From UBA2588 sp002339805 (lineage in GTDB: Bacteria; Chloroflexota; Dehalococcoidia; Lucifugimonadales; UBA3495): a DNA stretch of 64,000 nucleotides. Location: the NCBI GenBank assembly GCA_045562555.1, contig JBJKVO010000011.1:62001-126000 (forward strand). The letters run 5' to 3'. A model generated the notes under the pieces. It was not told the DNA's origin. It saw only the letters and a list, made by a program, of their open reading frames with translations, and ran no database searches. The translations under genes and the position numbers were made by a program. Shown one piece after another: positions 8,625 to 17,101 of the stretch; position 1 is the stretch's first letter, and every line of letters begins with the position of its first letter.

Positions 8625-9536
8625 ATGGATCATATTAAGGAGTTTCTGCAACATTTAGTTGTAGAGAAGAACTTTTCCCAAAATACATTAGATGCTTATA
8701 AGAGCGACTTGGCCCAATTTCATGATTTTGTATCTGGAAAAATCGAAGATAATCCAGAAACAGAAAGCAGATATTCTCAAATAGATTCGCAGATGCTGAA
8801 TGACTATATGGTTTATTTGCAAGAAAATCGAGGTTATGCAAATACAACTACAGCCCGTAAGATTGCTTCAGTCAAGAGTTTTTTCTCCTACCTGATGCTT
8901 ACTGGAGAGATAGTACAGGACCCGTCAAGCACCATAGGATCTCCTAGAATTGGAAGGGCCTTACCTAAGTATTTATCGGAAGAAGATATGGTCAAGTTAC
9001 TGGACGAAGCAGCAAAAGCTGGTACTGCTGAATCTATCAGGGATACAAATATCTTGGAGTTACTGTACGCTACGGGATTAAGGGTTACTGAATTAGTTTC
9101 CTTGAATGTTTCCGATGTGGACTTCACAGAGATGTATATACGATGCTGGGGTAAAGGAAATAAAGAGAGAATAGTTTATCTGCATGAGAAAGCTGCTGAT
9201 AGTCTGAAAGGATACGTCGAAGGAGCAAGGAGATCTCTTTTGGGTTCCAAAAGTAAAGAAACTGGTTTGTTTGTAAGCCACAGAGGAGAAAGACTGACGC
9301 GACAGTGGGTATGGAATATCCTCAAAAACTACAGTAAAAAAGCAGGGATAGATGAGGGTATTACTCCTCATACACTGAGGCACAGTTTCGCGACTCACCT
9401 TTTGCAAAATGGAGCTCCATTAAGACATGTTCAGGAATTATTAGGGCATTCTAGTATTTCCACTACTCAAATCTATACGCATCTAACTAATAAACATTTG
9501 AGAAGAGAATATCAGAAGAGTCATCCTAGGGCATAA
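8625..9536 (+). CDS. xerC: tyrosine recombinase XerC/XerD
   Basis: 303 residues, the usual Xer length. The N-terminal SAM-like DNA-binding domain is about residues 1-90, the catalytic domain 110-300. All six catalytic residues are present: Arg153 (TGLRVTE), Lys177 (GKGNKER), His249 and Arg252 (HTLRH), His275 (LLGHSS) and Tyr284 (TQIYTHL). Role: resolution of chromosome dimers at dif. XerC and XerD cannot be separated by eye; if this is the only Xer it does both jobs. The housekeeping neighbourhood (uvrC) and absence of phage genes or att repeats argue for the chromosomal Xer rather than a phage integrase. Confidence 0.88.
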   Translation: MDHIKEFLQHLVVEKNFSQNTLDAYKSDLAQFHDFVSGKIEDNPETESRYSQIDSQMLNDYMVYLQENRGYANTTTARKIASVKSFFSYLMLTGEIVQDPSSTIGSPRIGRALPKYLSEEDMVKLLDEAAKAGTAESIRDTNILELLYATGLRVTELVSLNVSDVDFTEMYIRCWGKGNKERIVYLHEKAADSLKGYVEGARRSLLGSKSKETGLFVSHRGERLTRQWVWNILKNYSKKAGIDEGITPHTLRHSFATHLLQNGAPLRHVQELLGHSSISTTQIYTHLTNKHLRREYQKSHPRA

Positions 9537-9601
9537 CAGTCTGATTTTTAGTTAGATTTGTTGTAGAATGTATTGAACCAAAAGTATCTGGGAGGTGTGG
9601 T

Positions 9602-9895
9602 ATGCCTGCTAAAGGGAAAAAGGTTGCCTCTAGGCAATCACAAATAAATAAACGTAAGAAGAGACAGCCAAAGAAATTAGCAGTCGGACAGGCAGTCGTC
9701 GGTCAGACTTCTGATGTTGCTACTGAGGAAATGGCTGCACCAAAACCACCTAGTACTAGAGCGCCAAGGGCTACTGGAAGGATAGCCACCTCTGGTCCAT
9801 CCGCGTATAACTACCTGGGTTCTGAACTGCTTAGAATTGGAGCGTTTAGTGTCCCTATAATAGTTGCTCTTGGAGTCATCGCCTGGTTATTGTGA
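9602..9895 (+). CDS. small basic protein with C-terminal membrane anchor, unknown function
   Basis: 97 residues. The first 35 are very basic (lysine/arginine runs), the middle is Ala/Pro/Thr-rich and probably disordered, and one hydrophobic helix closes the protein (about residues 77-97), ending in WLL with no tail. The layout is that of a tail-anchored membrane protein with a cytoplasmic basic arm that could bind nucleic acid. GGGAGGTG lies 5 bases before the ATG. It sits 65 bases after xer and 10 bases before uvrC, so uvrC translation may be coupled to it. I do not recognise the family. Confidence 0.6.
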   Translation: MPAKGKKVASRQSQINKRKKRQPKKLAVGQAVVGQTSDVATEEMAAPKPPSTRAPRATGRIATSGPSAYNYLGSELLRIGAFSVPIIVALGVIAWLL

Positions 9896-9905
9896 TGCTG
9901 TTCTT

Positions 9906-11762
9906 ATGAGCATTCCCAATATTGAACAACGCTTACATGCAATACCGGATTCCCCGGGTATTTATATTATGAAAGATGCCCAAGACAATGTGCTATATGT
10001 AGGTAAAGCTAATGTCTTAAAAAATCGTGTTAGATCTTATTTCCAAGCTTCTGCGAATCACCAACCCAAAACCATTCGGATGGTATCAAGAGTTGAAGAT
10101 TTTGAATTTGTTGTAACTAATACCGAAGCAGAAGCACTTATATTGGAAAATACTTTTATTAAGAAACACAAACCTCCGTACAATGTTCGATTGAAAGATG
10201 ATAAAACTTATCCTTATTTGAAAATAGATTTGCATGAAGACTTTCCAAGAGTTTACTTAACCCGCCGTATTGTTGATGATGGTTCGAGATACTTTGGGCC
10301 GTTTGCTACAGTGGGCGCATTGCGAAAAACAATGGATCTTATCAAAAAACTTTTCCCGTATCGTTCATGCACTAAAACTATCACGGGAAGAGATGCTAAG
10401 CCTTGCCTTGAGTATCATATCAATCGCTGCGTAGCTCCTTGTACTGGATATGCTTCAAGAACGGAATATGATGAAGTAATTAAACAAGTCATATTATTTC
10501 TAGAAGGTAAGACTGATGCGGTGGAAAAAAATCTTAAACACCAGCTAGAAGAAGCATCTGTGGATCTCAATTTTGAGAGAGCGGCAGTCTTGCGTGATCA
10601 GTTGCAAGCAATCCAAAAAGTTAGCGAAGAGCAAGATCTTAAAGTAGCGTCTTTAGTATCAGAAGATTCGGATGTTATCGCTCTAGAGATTGGTGACTCA
10701 GAGGCTTGGGTAGAAATATTTTTTGTGAGAACTGGAAAACTTGTAGGGCGCGATAACTTTTTCATGCAAGGGACGAAAGATACGGATAGAAATTTCGTAA
10801 TCACTCAGTTCTTAAAGCAATTTTACGAGACAGCCACTGTCATCCCTCCTACCATACTTGTTGATTCAGAGCCTTTGGAAAAGAGTTTGATTCAGTCCTG
10901 GCTATCTGAAAAACGAGGTAAAAAAGTCTCTATTTCAGTTCCAATGCGAGGACACAAACGAAAAATTTTGGAAGTTGCTTCAAATAACGCTCAGCAAGGA
11001 CTGACCCAACATAAAGTTAAATGGGTTACGGATTCTGATGCTATTTATAAAGCAACTGAAGATCTGCAGGAATATTTAGGACTTCCTGAATTCCCAGGAA
11101 GAATTGAGTGTTATGACGTATCACATATACAAGGTACTAACACTGTAGGGAGTATGGTGGTTTTTGAATCTGGTATAGCTAGGCCTAAAAAATATAGGCG
11201 ATTTAAAATTAAAACAGTTGAAGGGGTAGATGATTATGAGAGCATGAGAGAAATGGTTTCTCGTAGATTTTCACGCTTAGGCCCAGTGAATACTGAAGAA
11301 ATTGTTTCGCAAGGCAAGAGGGGTAGTAGTTGGGAAGAACGACCCCAGTTAGTGCTTATAGATGGCGGTAAAGGTCAATTGTCCGCTGTTCAGGAAGTAA
11401 TGCTTCATTTAGGCTTGCAGGATATTCCTTTAGCATCTTTGGCAAAGGAAAATGAATGGGTTTTTACTCCAGATAGCCAAGAACCTATAATCCTTCCTAG
11501 AGATTCTGAGTCATTATTTTTGTTGCAAAGGCTTAGAGATGAAGCTCATAGATTCGCGATCACCTATCACAGAAACATCCGAAGTAAATCCGCATTGAAA
11601 TCTCCGATAGATTATGTCACTGGAGTAGGCCCTAAACGGAAAAGAATGCTGATCAGGCAATTTGGTTCTGTGCAAGGAATAAAAAATGCAGCGATAGATG
11701 ATATTGCCGCAGTACCAGGAATGACTCGAACATTGGCTGTTCGAATTAAAGAAGTTTTATAA
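9906..11762 (+). CDS. uvrC: excinuclease ABC subunit C
   Basis: 618 residues from ATG 9906 (an upstream in-frame extension to 9864 overlaps the previous gene and has no family similarity). Order: GIY-YIG nuclease (GIY at 18-20, YVG at 31-33), cysteine cluster (CLEYHINRCVAPC), UVR motif that binds UvrB (around FERAAVLRDQL), RNase-H-like 5' nuclease domain (YDVSHIQGTN and VLIDGGKGQL), C-terminal helix-hairpin-helix region. It makes both incisions in nucleotide excision repair. Start context is weak; the gene begins 10 bases after the preceding stop. Confidence 0.95.
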   Translation: MSIPNIEQRLHAIPDSPGIYIMKDAQDNVLYVGKANVLKNRVRSYFQASANHQPKTIRMVSRVEDFEFVVTNTEAEALILENTFIKKHKPPYNVRLKDDKTYPYLKIDLHEDFPRVYLTRRIVDDGSRYFGPFATVGALRKTMDLIKKLFPYRSCTKTITGRDAKPCLEYHINRCVAPCTGYASRTEYDEVIKQVILFLEGKTDAVEKNLKHQLEEASVDLNFERAAVLRDQLQAIQKVSEEQDLKVASLVSEDSDVIALEIGDSEAWVEIFFVRTGKLVGRDNFFMQGTKDTDRNFVITQFLKQFYETATVIPPTILVDSEPLEKSLIQSWLSEKRGKKVSISVPMRGHKRKILEVASNNAQQGLTQHKVKWVTDSDAIYKATEDLQEYLGLPEFPGRIECYDVSHIQGTNTVGSMVVFESGIARPKKYRRFKIKTVEGVDDYESMREMVSRRFSRLGPVNTEEIVSQGKRGSSWEERPQLVLIDGGKGQLSAVQEVMLHLGLQDIPLASLAKENEWVFTPDSQEPIILPRDSESLFLLQRLRDEAHRFAITYHRNIRSKSALKSPIDYVTGVGPKRKRMLIRQFGSVQGIKNAAIDDIAAVPGMTRTLAVRIKEVL

Positions 11763-11774
11763 AAGAGAGAAAAA

Positions 11775-12494
11775 ATGGAAATCATAGAACAAGCACCTAA
11801 GAGAGCGATTGTAGTAACACCTCATCCGGATGATTGCGAAGGAGGCTGTGGCGGTACCATGGCGAAATGGATTGATTCTAGCTATACGGATATAGTAGTG
11901 ATTCTATGCACCAAAGGTGATAAAGGTACTGGAGATAGGTCTTTAACACCTGAGAAACTTACCGCGATACGAGAAATAGAACAACAGAATGCTTCCGATT
12001 CTCTAGGGATCAGTAGGGTGGTTTTTCTAAGACATCCAGACGGAGGCCTGGAAGATGACGAGGAGTTTCGGCGTGAACTGGTGTACGAAATCAGGAAACA
12101 CAAACCCGAAGTTCTGTTTTGCATAGACCCTGTTAGAAGTACTACTCACACTCATAGAGATCACAGGAAAAGTGGTCAATGTGCGATCGATGCGGCTTTT
12201 TCATTTGCTCCTAATCCTAATGTGTTTCCAGATCAGATATCAGATGATGTGCAGGCACATCACATGGATTATGCGCTACTCTGGAGTACCGAAGATCCTG
12301 ACGCCTTCATCAATACTAAAGGATATGTAGATATGAAAGCAGATTCTTTGTTATGCCACGTATCACAAATTCCAAATCCAGAAGGAACTAGGAAGAGGCT
12401 GCATGATCGCGCTGAAGAAGCAGGTGAGAAATGTGGACTAGAGCATGCTGAAGGGTTTAGGAAATTAGACTTTCGGGTTGACCCTTTGGAGTAA
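11775..12494 (+). CDS. LmbE/PIG-L family deacetylase
   Basis: 239 residues. PHPDD at 16-20 and THTHRDH (His125, His127, His130) supply the zinc ligands and catalytic Asp of the GlcNAc-PI de-N-acetylase family. Known: the family removes acetyl groups from N-acetylglucosamine conjugates, including mycothiol and bacillithiol precursors and lincomycin intermediates. No thiol or glycosyltransferase gene is nearby to narrow the substrate. It follows uvrC by 12 bases and is probably co-transcribed. Confidence 0.88.
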   Translation: MEIIEQAPKRAIVVTPHPDDCEGGCGGTMAKWIDSSYTDIVVILCTKGDKGTGDRSLTPEKLTAIREIEQQNASDSLGISRVVFLRHPDGGLEDDEEFRRELVYEIRKHKPEVLFCIDPVRSTTHTHRDHRKSGQCAIDAAFSFAPNPNVFPDQISDDVQAHHMDYALLWSTEDPDAFINTKGYVDMKADSLLCHVSQIPNPEGTRKRLHDRAEEAGEKCGLEHAEGFRKLDFRVDPLE

Positions 12495-12555
12495 TACCTT
12501 TAGCATCCAGTTGTAATCATCATCATGTATATGTTCTGGAATTTAGGAGGATTGT

Positions 12556-13551
12556 ATGTCCGAACAAACCACAGATCAAACCATACGCCAGTTTCAAAGA
12601 GCCGTGTATCCGGCTTATGCTCTTTTGGGAGCTATTAGACTAGATCTATTTACACATCTATCAGGTTGTTCCAAGACAGTGACACAATTGTCTGATCTCT
12701 TGTCACTTAATCATGATAAATTGCAGTCGCTATTGTATTTTTTGGGTACTACAGGATTGCTAAATGTGTCAGAAGGAATATTTTCAAATAGTGAGGAAGC
12801 TGAAAAATTTCTTGTAAAGAATTCTCGAGATTACATAGGCAATGAATATGTAGCATTTGCAGATAGATGGAAACGATTGGAGCGTACTGACGAATCGGTT
12901 CGAACAGGTAAAGCAGCGGGTAAGATTGATTACAGCGCGATGACTCAAGACGAATTGGACACTTTTTACATGGGTAGTCACAGGCAGAATCAAGAAGCTG
13001 CTCGGATGCTTATGGACAGATTTGATTTTACTTCAGCAACATCTCTTTTGGATGTAGCGGGAGGGACTGGGGGATTGGGAATAGCAATTGCTAAAGCTCA
13101 CCCTGCGATGCATTCAACTATCATTGAACAAAATAACGTATTGCCGGTAACCAATCGTTTCATCAAAGATGCAGAAGCGATAGGTAAGGTTGAAGCTATT
13201 GGATGTGATATTACCCTAGAAAGGCCTGATGGGGTTTACGATGTAGCTGTAATGAAGAATTTTATTCCAGTTATCTCTAGAGAAGATGCAATTGAAGCTA
13301 TCAAAAACGTTGGTAAGGTTTTAAGTAGTGGCGGTAGAATTTTCATAGTGGATATGGGAACAATAGACGATTCTAGGCTCAGTCCTTTGCCAGTCGTTGC
13401 AAATAATTTATTCTTTTTGAATGTGTTTGATCAAGGAGGTTCCAGAACTGAATCCGAACGCCGTGATTGGCTACAGCAAGCTGGATTTGCAAATATACAT
13501 AGAGAAGAATTGACGCCTTTATTGGGTGTTATGACTGCGGAAAAAGTTTGA
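12556..13551 (+). CDS. SAM-dependent methyltransferase of the O-methyltransferase (CrtF/AcmO) type
   Basis: 331 residues. An N-terminal winged-helix dimerisation part (about 1-100) is followed by a Rossmann methyltransferase domain with motif I DVAGGTGGLG. Known: the family methylates hydroxyls of small aromatic or isoprenoid molecules. Odd: the position where plant-type members have the general-base His (HDW) reads KNFIPVISRED here, so the classic catalytic His is absent and the acceptor or reaction may differ. GGAGG is 5 bases before the ATG. The gene ends 2 bases before the convergent decarboxylase. Confidence 0.8.
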   Translation: MSEQTTDQTIRQFQRAVYPAYALLGAIRLDLFTHLSGCSKTVTQLSDLLSLNHDKLQSLLYFLGTTGLLNVSEGIFSNSEEAEKFLVKNSRDYIGNEYVAFADRWKRLERTDESVRTGKAAGKIDYSAMTQDELDTFYMGSHRQNQEAARMLMDRFDFTSATSLLDVAGGTGGLGIAIAKAHPAMHSTIIEQNNVLPVTNRFIKDAEAIGKVEAIGCDITLERPDGVYDVAVMKNFIPVISREDAIEAIKNVGKVLSSGGRIFIVDMGTIDDSRLSPLPVVANNLFFLNVFDQGGSRTESERRDWLQQAGFANIHREELTPLLGVMTAEKV

Positions 13552-13553
13552 GT

Positions 13554-14690
13554 TTATTCCTTCATATCATCCAAGCGCATCATTAATTCCTGCTTGTTTT
13601 CTATTGGAGATTCAGTAGGTCTCCCTAAATCTGTACGATAACCAGGTTTGATAATGATTTCGAGAAAACTTGGGTGTTTTGATTCTCTCATTTGATTTAA
13701 GCAAATTAATATTTCTTCTAAGTTACTTGCTTGGAAAGAGGTATGGAATCCTACAGATTCGGCAATATTTTTAAAGTTCACTTTGCTTCCTAATGTGGGC
13801 TGTCCTCCTACTGAATCGTGAGTACCGTTGTTTAATACAATGTGGTGGAAATTACTTTGTCCTTCGTGGGCATTCGTAGCAAGGCCTCCTAAGTGCATAA
13901 GTAAGGCACCGTCTCCATCTAAACAAAACACATTTTTATCTTTGCTAAATTTAGAAACAGCTAAAGCGATTTGTGAGGCATGTCCCATTCCCCCTACGGT
14001 CAAAAAGTCGGTAGTTGAATCATTGTTATTTTTTCGAAATTCATAAATTTCACGGGAAGCCATGCCAGTCGTACCAATTACTATGTCGTTTTTTTGGCCA
14101 TGCTTTAAGATTAAAGAGATAGCCTCTTCACGGCTTAATAAGTTTTGTTCTGAGAGATCATCTGAATAGGTGTTATATTTTTCAAAAGTGTCCCGCTGGA
14201 TTAATAGAGCGGTAGGGCGCTTTTCATCATTAGCAATTTGAATCATATTCCTTATCACTGAATCAGCATCGGTTAGCTCTTTGGGAAGGATTTTGTATGG
14301 AATTTCTAGGCATTCCAGCAGAGTTGGAGTAATACGCCCTTGTTTAACGTGTTGTGGTTCGTCTTTAATACCTGGCTCTCCTCTCCACCCTATCAGTAGT
14401 AGCATGGGTATGCTGTATACTTCAGGATCCGCCAGAGAGGTCAGAGGGTTTATGGCATTCCCAAGACCAGAGTTCTGCATATAGATTAATGGAGTTTTGC
14501 TAGTTGCCAGATGATAGCCAATCCCAAAGCTGATCGCAGTACCCTCGTTGACGGTTATCAAATGATCATCTTCAGGAATTTCATGGAGCAGTGCCTGATT
14601 GAATTCTTTCAGTAAAGAATCTGGAACTCCGGAGAAAAAAGAAATTTTATTTTCTTTAAATATATTGAGAAGTGACAAAGGATCTAACAT
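13554..14690 (-). CDS. aepY: phosphonopyruvate decarboxylase (ThDP-dependent)
   Basis: 378 residues from ATG 14690, which has GGAG 7 bases upstream; an in-frame ATG at 14708 is possible but lacks a site. FFSGVPDSLLKEF, NEGTAISFGIGYHLAT, YMQNSGLGNAINPL, SLADPEVYSIPMLLLIGWRG and DEPQHVKQGRIT are the hallmark blocks of phosphonopyruvate decarboxylase. GDGALLMHLGG...LNNGTHDS is the ThDP-Mg motif. It decarboxylates phosphonopyruvate to phosphonoacetaldehyde, the step that pulls C-P bond formation forward. The usual partner PEP mutase is not in the window. It is the last gene of the minus cluster, 90 bases after a lipoprotein gene. Sulfopyruvate decarboxylase is the main alternative. Confidence 0.88.
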   Translation of the reverse strand: MLDPLSLLNIFKENKISFFSGVPDSLLKEFNQALLHEIPEDDHLITVNEGTAISFGIGYHLATSKTPLIYMQNSGLGNAINPLTSLADPEVYSIPMLLLIGWRGEPGIKDEPQHVKQGRITPTLLECLEIPYKILPKELTDADSVIRNMIQIANDEKRPTALLIQRDTFEKYNTYSDDLSEQNLLSREEAISLILKHGQKNDIVIGTTGMASREIYEFRKNNNDSTTDFLTVGGMGHASQIALAVSKFSKDKNVFCLDGDGALLMHLGGLATNAHEGQSNFHHIVLNNGTHDSVGGQPTLGSKVNFKNIAESVGFHTSFQASNLEEILICLNQMRESKHPSFLEIIIKPGYRTDLGRPTESPIENKQELMMRLDDMKE

Positions 14691-14780
14691 TTGTGAGCTC
14701 CATTTCAATGGATTTACTGACTGGAGAGGCTCCCTCCAAGCATTGTATATGCGAATAAATCAACTAGGAAGCTCAAAATT

Positions 14781-15455
14781 TCAGGGTTGAAGGATATACG
14801 CTACCAAAGTATAAGAAGCATCAGTACTCGAGCCTTGTTGAATTCTCATAGTGTACTGGCCGGGATTTAAAATTTTCTCTTGAATTGTATTAAGTACATC
14901 AGGATTTGGCATTATCAATATGTTGTTACCAACTGTACGTAGACCCGCGTCAGGTCCAAAATGCCCGTATATGAGCATCTCTGTAGTTTCATCTTTAGCA
15001 GTATATTTACCACCTTCCTGGATGGCAAAAAATGCGATTTTGTCTTCTCCTGAATATTCTTCTAATATAATCTTAGTTATTTGAGTATTCTCGGGCACGA
15101 TAAAAGTGACATAGTCTTTGTTCCCATCTCCAAACGAATTGTCTATCACTAGTTTATTTTGTTGAGGTTTTATTAAGCTTGGATTGCTAGGATCATCTGA
15201 ATAATCTAGGTTCGTAGATTTATAATCAAAGATTGTAGGTGTGATCGCTGTGGTTGCAGTGGGTGATACTTTAGTAGCCATAGGAACGTTTGTTGGAGTT
15301 CTACTTGGTCTGGGTATTCGGGTGTGAGTTGGCTGTTTGGGTTGAAGTTCTATAGTTGTGTTTACATTCTTGGGGTAATCTATTATTTCTATAGAATCGC
15401 TAGGCATTGAGCACGAAGTCAACACAATTAATAAGAGCAAATAAGGGAGTCTCAT
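14781..15455 (-). CDS. secreted lipoprotein with Thr/Pro linker, unknown function
   Basis: 224 residues. The signal peptide ends in LTSC (Cys15), then a Thr/Pro-rich stalk spans about residues 35-75, and a folded C-terminal domain runs from about 95 to the end. That domain has alternating beta-type sequence and ends in a PGQYTMRIQQ...YTLVAYIL pattern, resembling bacterial pre-peptidase C-terminal or carbohydrate-binding beta sandwiches; this is a weak resemblance. It lies 18 bases after the enolase-superfamily gene on the same strand, within the minus cluster. The same lipobox + PT-stalk build recurs at 27-33 kb. Confidence 0.65.
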   Translation of the reverse strand: MRLPYLLLLIVLTSCSMPSDSIEIIDYPKNVNTTIELQPKQPTHTRIPRPSRTPTNVPMATKVSPTATTAITPTIFDYKSTNLDYSDDPSNPSLIKPQQNKLVIDNSFGDGNKDYVTFIVPENTQITKIILEEYSGEDKIAFFAIQEGGKYTAKDETTEMLIYGHFGPDAGLRTVGNNILIMPNPDVLNTIQEKILNPGQYTMRIQQGSSTDASYTLVAYILQP

Positions 15456-15473
15456 GGATTGAATGATTTTCTA

Positions 15474-16589
15474 TTACACTCTATATCGTTCTAAGAGTTC
15501 CATGTTTAATGAATACCCCAAACCAGGAGTTGTAGGTACAGTGACTAGTCCGTCTTTATCAGGCTTCATTAAAGGTTGGAAGATTTCCGCTCTAAGAGGA
15601 TCGACTTCTACAGGATAATATTCTAAGACTGAATGGTTTTCCATGCCTGCTGCTAGATGTATTTGTATTTCCTGACATCCATGAGGAGCAATTTTAGCGC
15701 CGCGTTCCTTAGCTAGATTAGATATGTCCGCTGCCACATCATAACCTGGACAAATAGTGGCATCCACATTTATGAATGATGCACCATTTTGATCTAATAG
15801 ATTCTTAAAATGAGGTACGTTGTATCCATTTTCGCCGGTTGCGATGCTTACATTTGATTCTTTTGCTAGTTTTTCATGTCCATCATAATCAAATATTGGT
15901 AAAGGTTCTTCGAACCAAAAGACATTGTATTCTTCGAGTGCTTTTGCAAATTTGATAGCAGTGTCCACATCTAATGCGCAGTTTGCATCTACCATCAAAT
16001 CTATATCGTCCCCGATTGCTTTGCGAGCAGCTTCAACCCGTTCCATGTCTCCTTTGAAACCGGATACCGGATCACCGATTTTGATCTTAACTGCAGTTGC
16101 GTTCATTTCGTGAACGTTATATTGAACTTCTTCGATTAGTTCTGGAATTCCTTTTCCTTCTTGATAGTATCCCCCGGCGATATAGGTTCGGATTCTAGGT
16201 GTCGCTCCTCCCAGTAATTGGTGGATAGATTTCCCTAAAGCTTGGCCTTTTATATCCCAGCAAGCTATGTTTATTGCAGCTAGGACTTGAGTGTTTATTC
16301 CGGCAGGCCCAAGGATTTTAATCAGGTCGGTACCTAAGGCTTTGACTACTCCTTCGGTATCCATAGGGTCACGTCCGATAAGAAAAGGTCTGAAATAATC
16401 TACGTATCCAGGGAATAAATGTTGAGGTCGATCGGAAGCAGTACCTCCATTCCATCCTGTACCAATTAATCCCTCGTCAGTGTATACAGTTATTTTGTGA
16501 ATTTTGGCGTTCCCGTAGAAATGAGCTCCATTCCATTGGGGTTCCCTTTCGTATTCGAATAATTCGCTAGTTAAATGAGTGATTTTCAT
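15474..16589 (-). CDS. mandelate racemase/muconate lactonizing enzyme family protein (acid-sugar dehydratase-like)
   Basis: 371 residues of the enolase superfamily. The active-site order is complete: KIKIG (KxK), VDANC (metal Asp), FEEPLP (metal Glu), TGENG (metal Glu) and APHGCQ (His general base). Known: KxK plus the His of the MR subgroup is typical of acid-sugar dehydratases and racemases. Which sugar acid cannot be read by eye. Only 5 bases separate it from the upstream Nudix gene. Multiplication of this superfamily is a recurrent feature of marine SAR202 genomes, which fits the guess about the host. Confidence 0.88.
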   Translation of the reverse strand: MKITHLTSELFEYEREPQWNGAHFYGNAKIHKITVYTDEGLIGTGWNGGTASDRPQHLFPGYVDYFRPFLIGRDPMDTEGVVKALGTDLIKILGPAGINTQVLAAINIACWDIKGQALGKSIHQLLGGATPRIRTYIAGGYYQEGKGIPELIEEVQYNVHEMNATAVKIKIGDPVSGFKGDMERVEAARKAIGDDIDLMVDANCALDVDTAIKFAKALEEYNVFWFEEPLPIFDYDGHEKLAKESNVSIATGENGYNVPHFKNLLDQNGASFINVDATICPGYDVAADISNLAKERGAKIAPHGCQEIQIHLAAGMENHSVLEYYPVEVDPLRAEIFQPLMKPDKDGLVTVPTTPGLGYSLNMELLERYRV

Positions 16590-16594
16590 TAAAG

Positions 16595-17083
16595 TTATCC
16601 TATGAATAGAGTATATAAGTTTCCGTTTGGTCCGGTAACCTGTTCTGGTTTTAATGTGTCCGGATTTTGATTAAGAGCTTGTTCTGCGACCCGTAAATTG
16701 ATTGCGGGAACTTGTTCTAGAGCTTTAATCTCTTCCAAGGTGAAGAATCTGGCTTCACTAGTCTCTGTTGTATCTGCAGTGGGTTCACCGCTTACGTAGT
16801 CGAGTAAAAAGACAACATAAGTACTATTATCGCTGTTAGTGTCGTATCTGTTTCGTATTCCGAGTACGGCTCTAACTTTGGATTCTATTCCAGCTTCTTC
16901 TTGAACTTCTCTGGTTACAGCTGATTCTATAGTTTCATCGAATTCTACGAAGCCTCCTGGTATTTGCCAGTTGCCTCTACCTCTTCTTGATGCGCGTTTA
17001 ACCATCAGTAGTTTCCCTTCGTGAACTACCGCGCCGCCGACTCCGAGGTTGTATTTACTGTTGTATCTCTCTGGTACTGCCAT
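16595..17083 (-). CDS. Nudix hydrolase
   Basis: 162 residues. The Nudix box is perfect: Gly44-x5-Glu50-x7-Arg58-Glu59-x2-Glu62-Glu63-x-Gly65-Ile66. The rest fits the MutT/ADP-ribose pyrophosphatase-like single domain (VVHEGKLLMVKRASRR at the substrate side). It hydrolyses a nucleoside diphosphate linked to another moiety; substrate unknown. It lies 18 bases after the SRPBCC-SDR gene and 5 bases before the enolase-superfamily gene. Confidence 0.9.
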   Translation of the reverse strand: MAVPERYNSKYNLGVGGAVVHEGKLLMVKRASRRGRGNWQIPGGFVEFDETIESAVTREVQEEAGIESKVRAVLGIRNRYDTNSDNSTYVVFLLDYVSGEPTADTTETSEARFFTLEEIKALEQVPAINLRVAEQALNQNPDTLKPEQVTGPNGNLYTLFIG

Positions 17084-17101
17084 ATTAAATCCTGCTCCGC
17101 A

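Noticed and set aside
8625..9536. Phage or island integrase
   Set aside because: The protein matches housekeeping Xer length and motifs, lies beside uvrC, and there are no phage genes or att repeats around.
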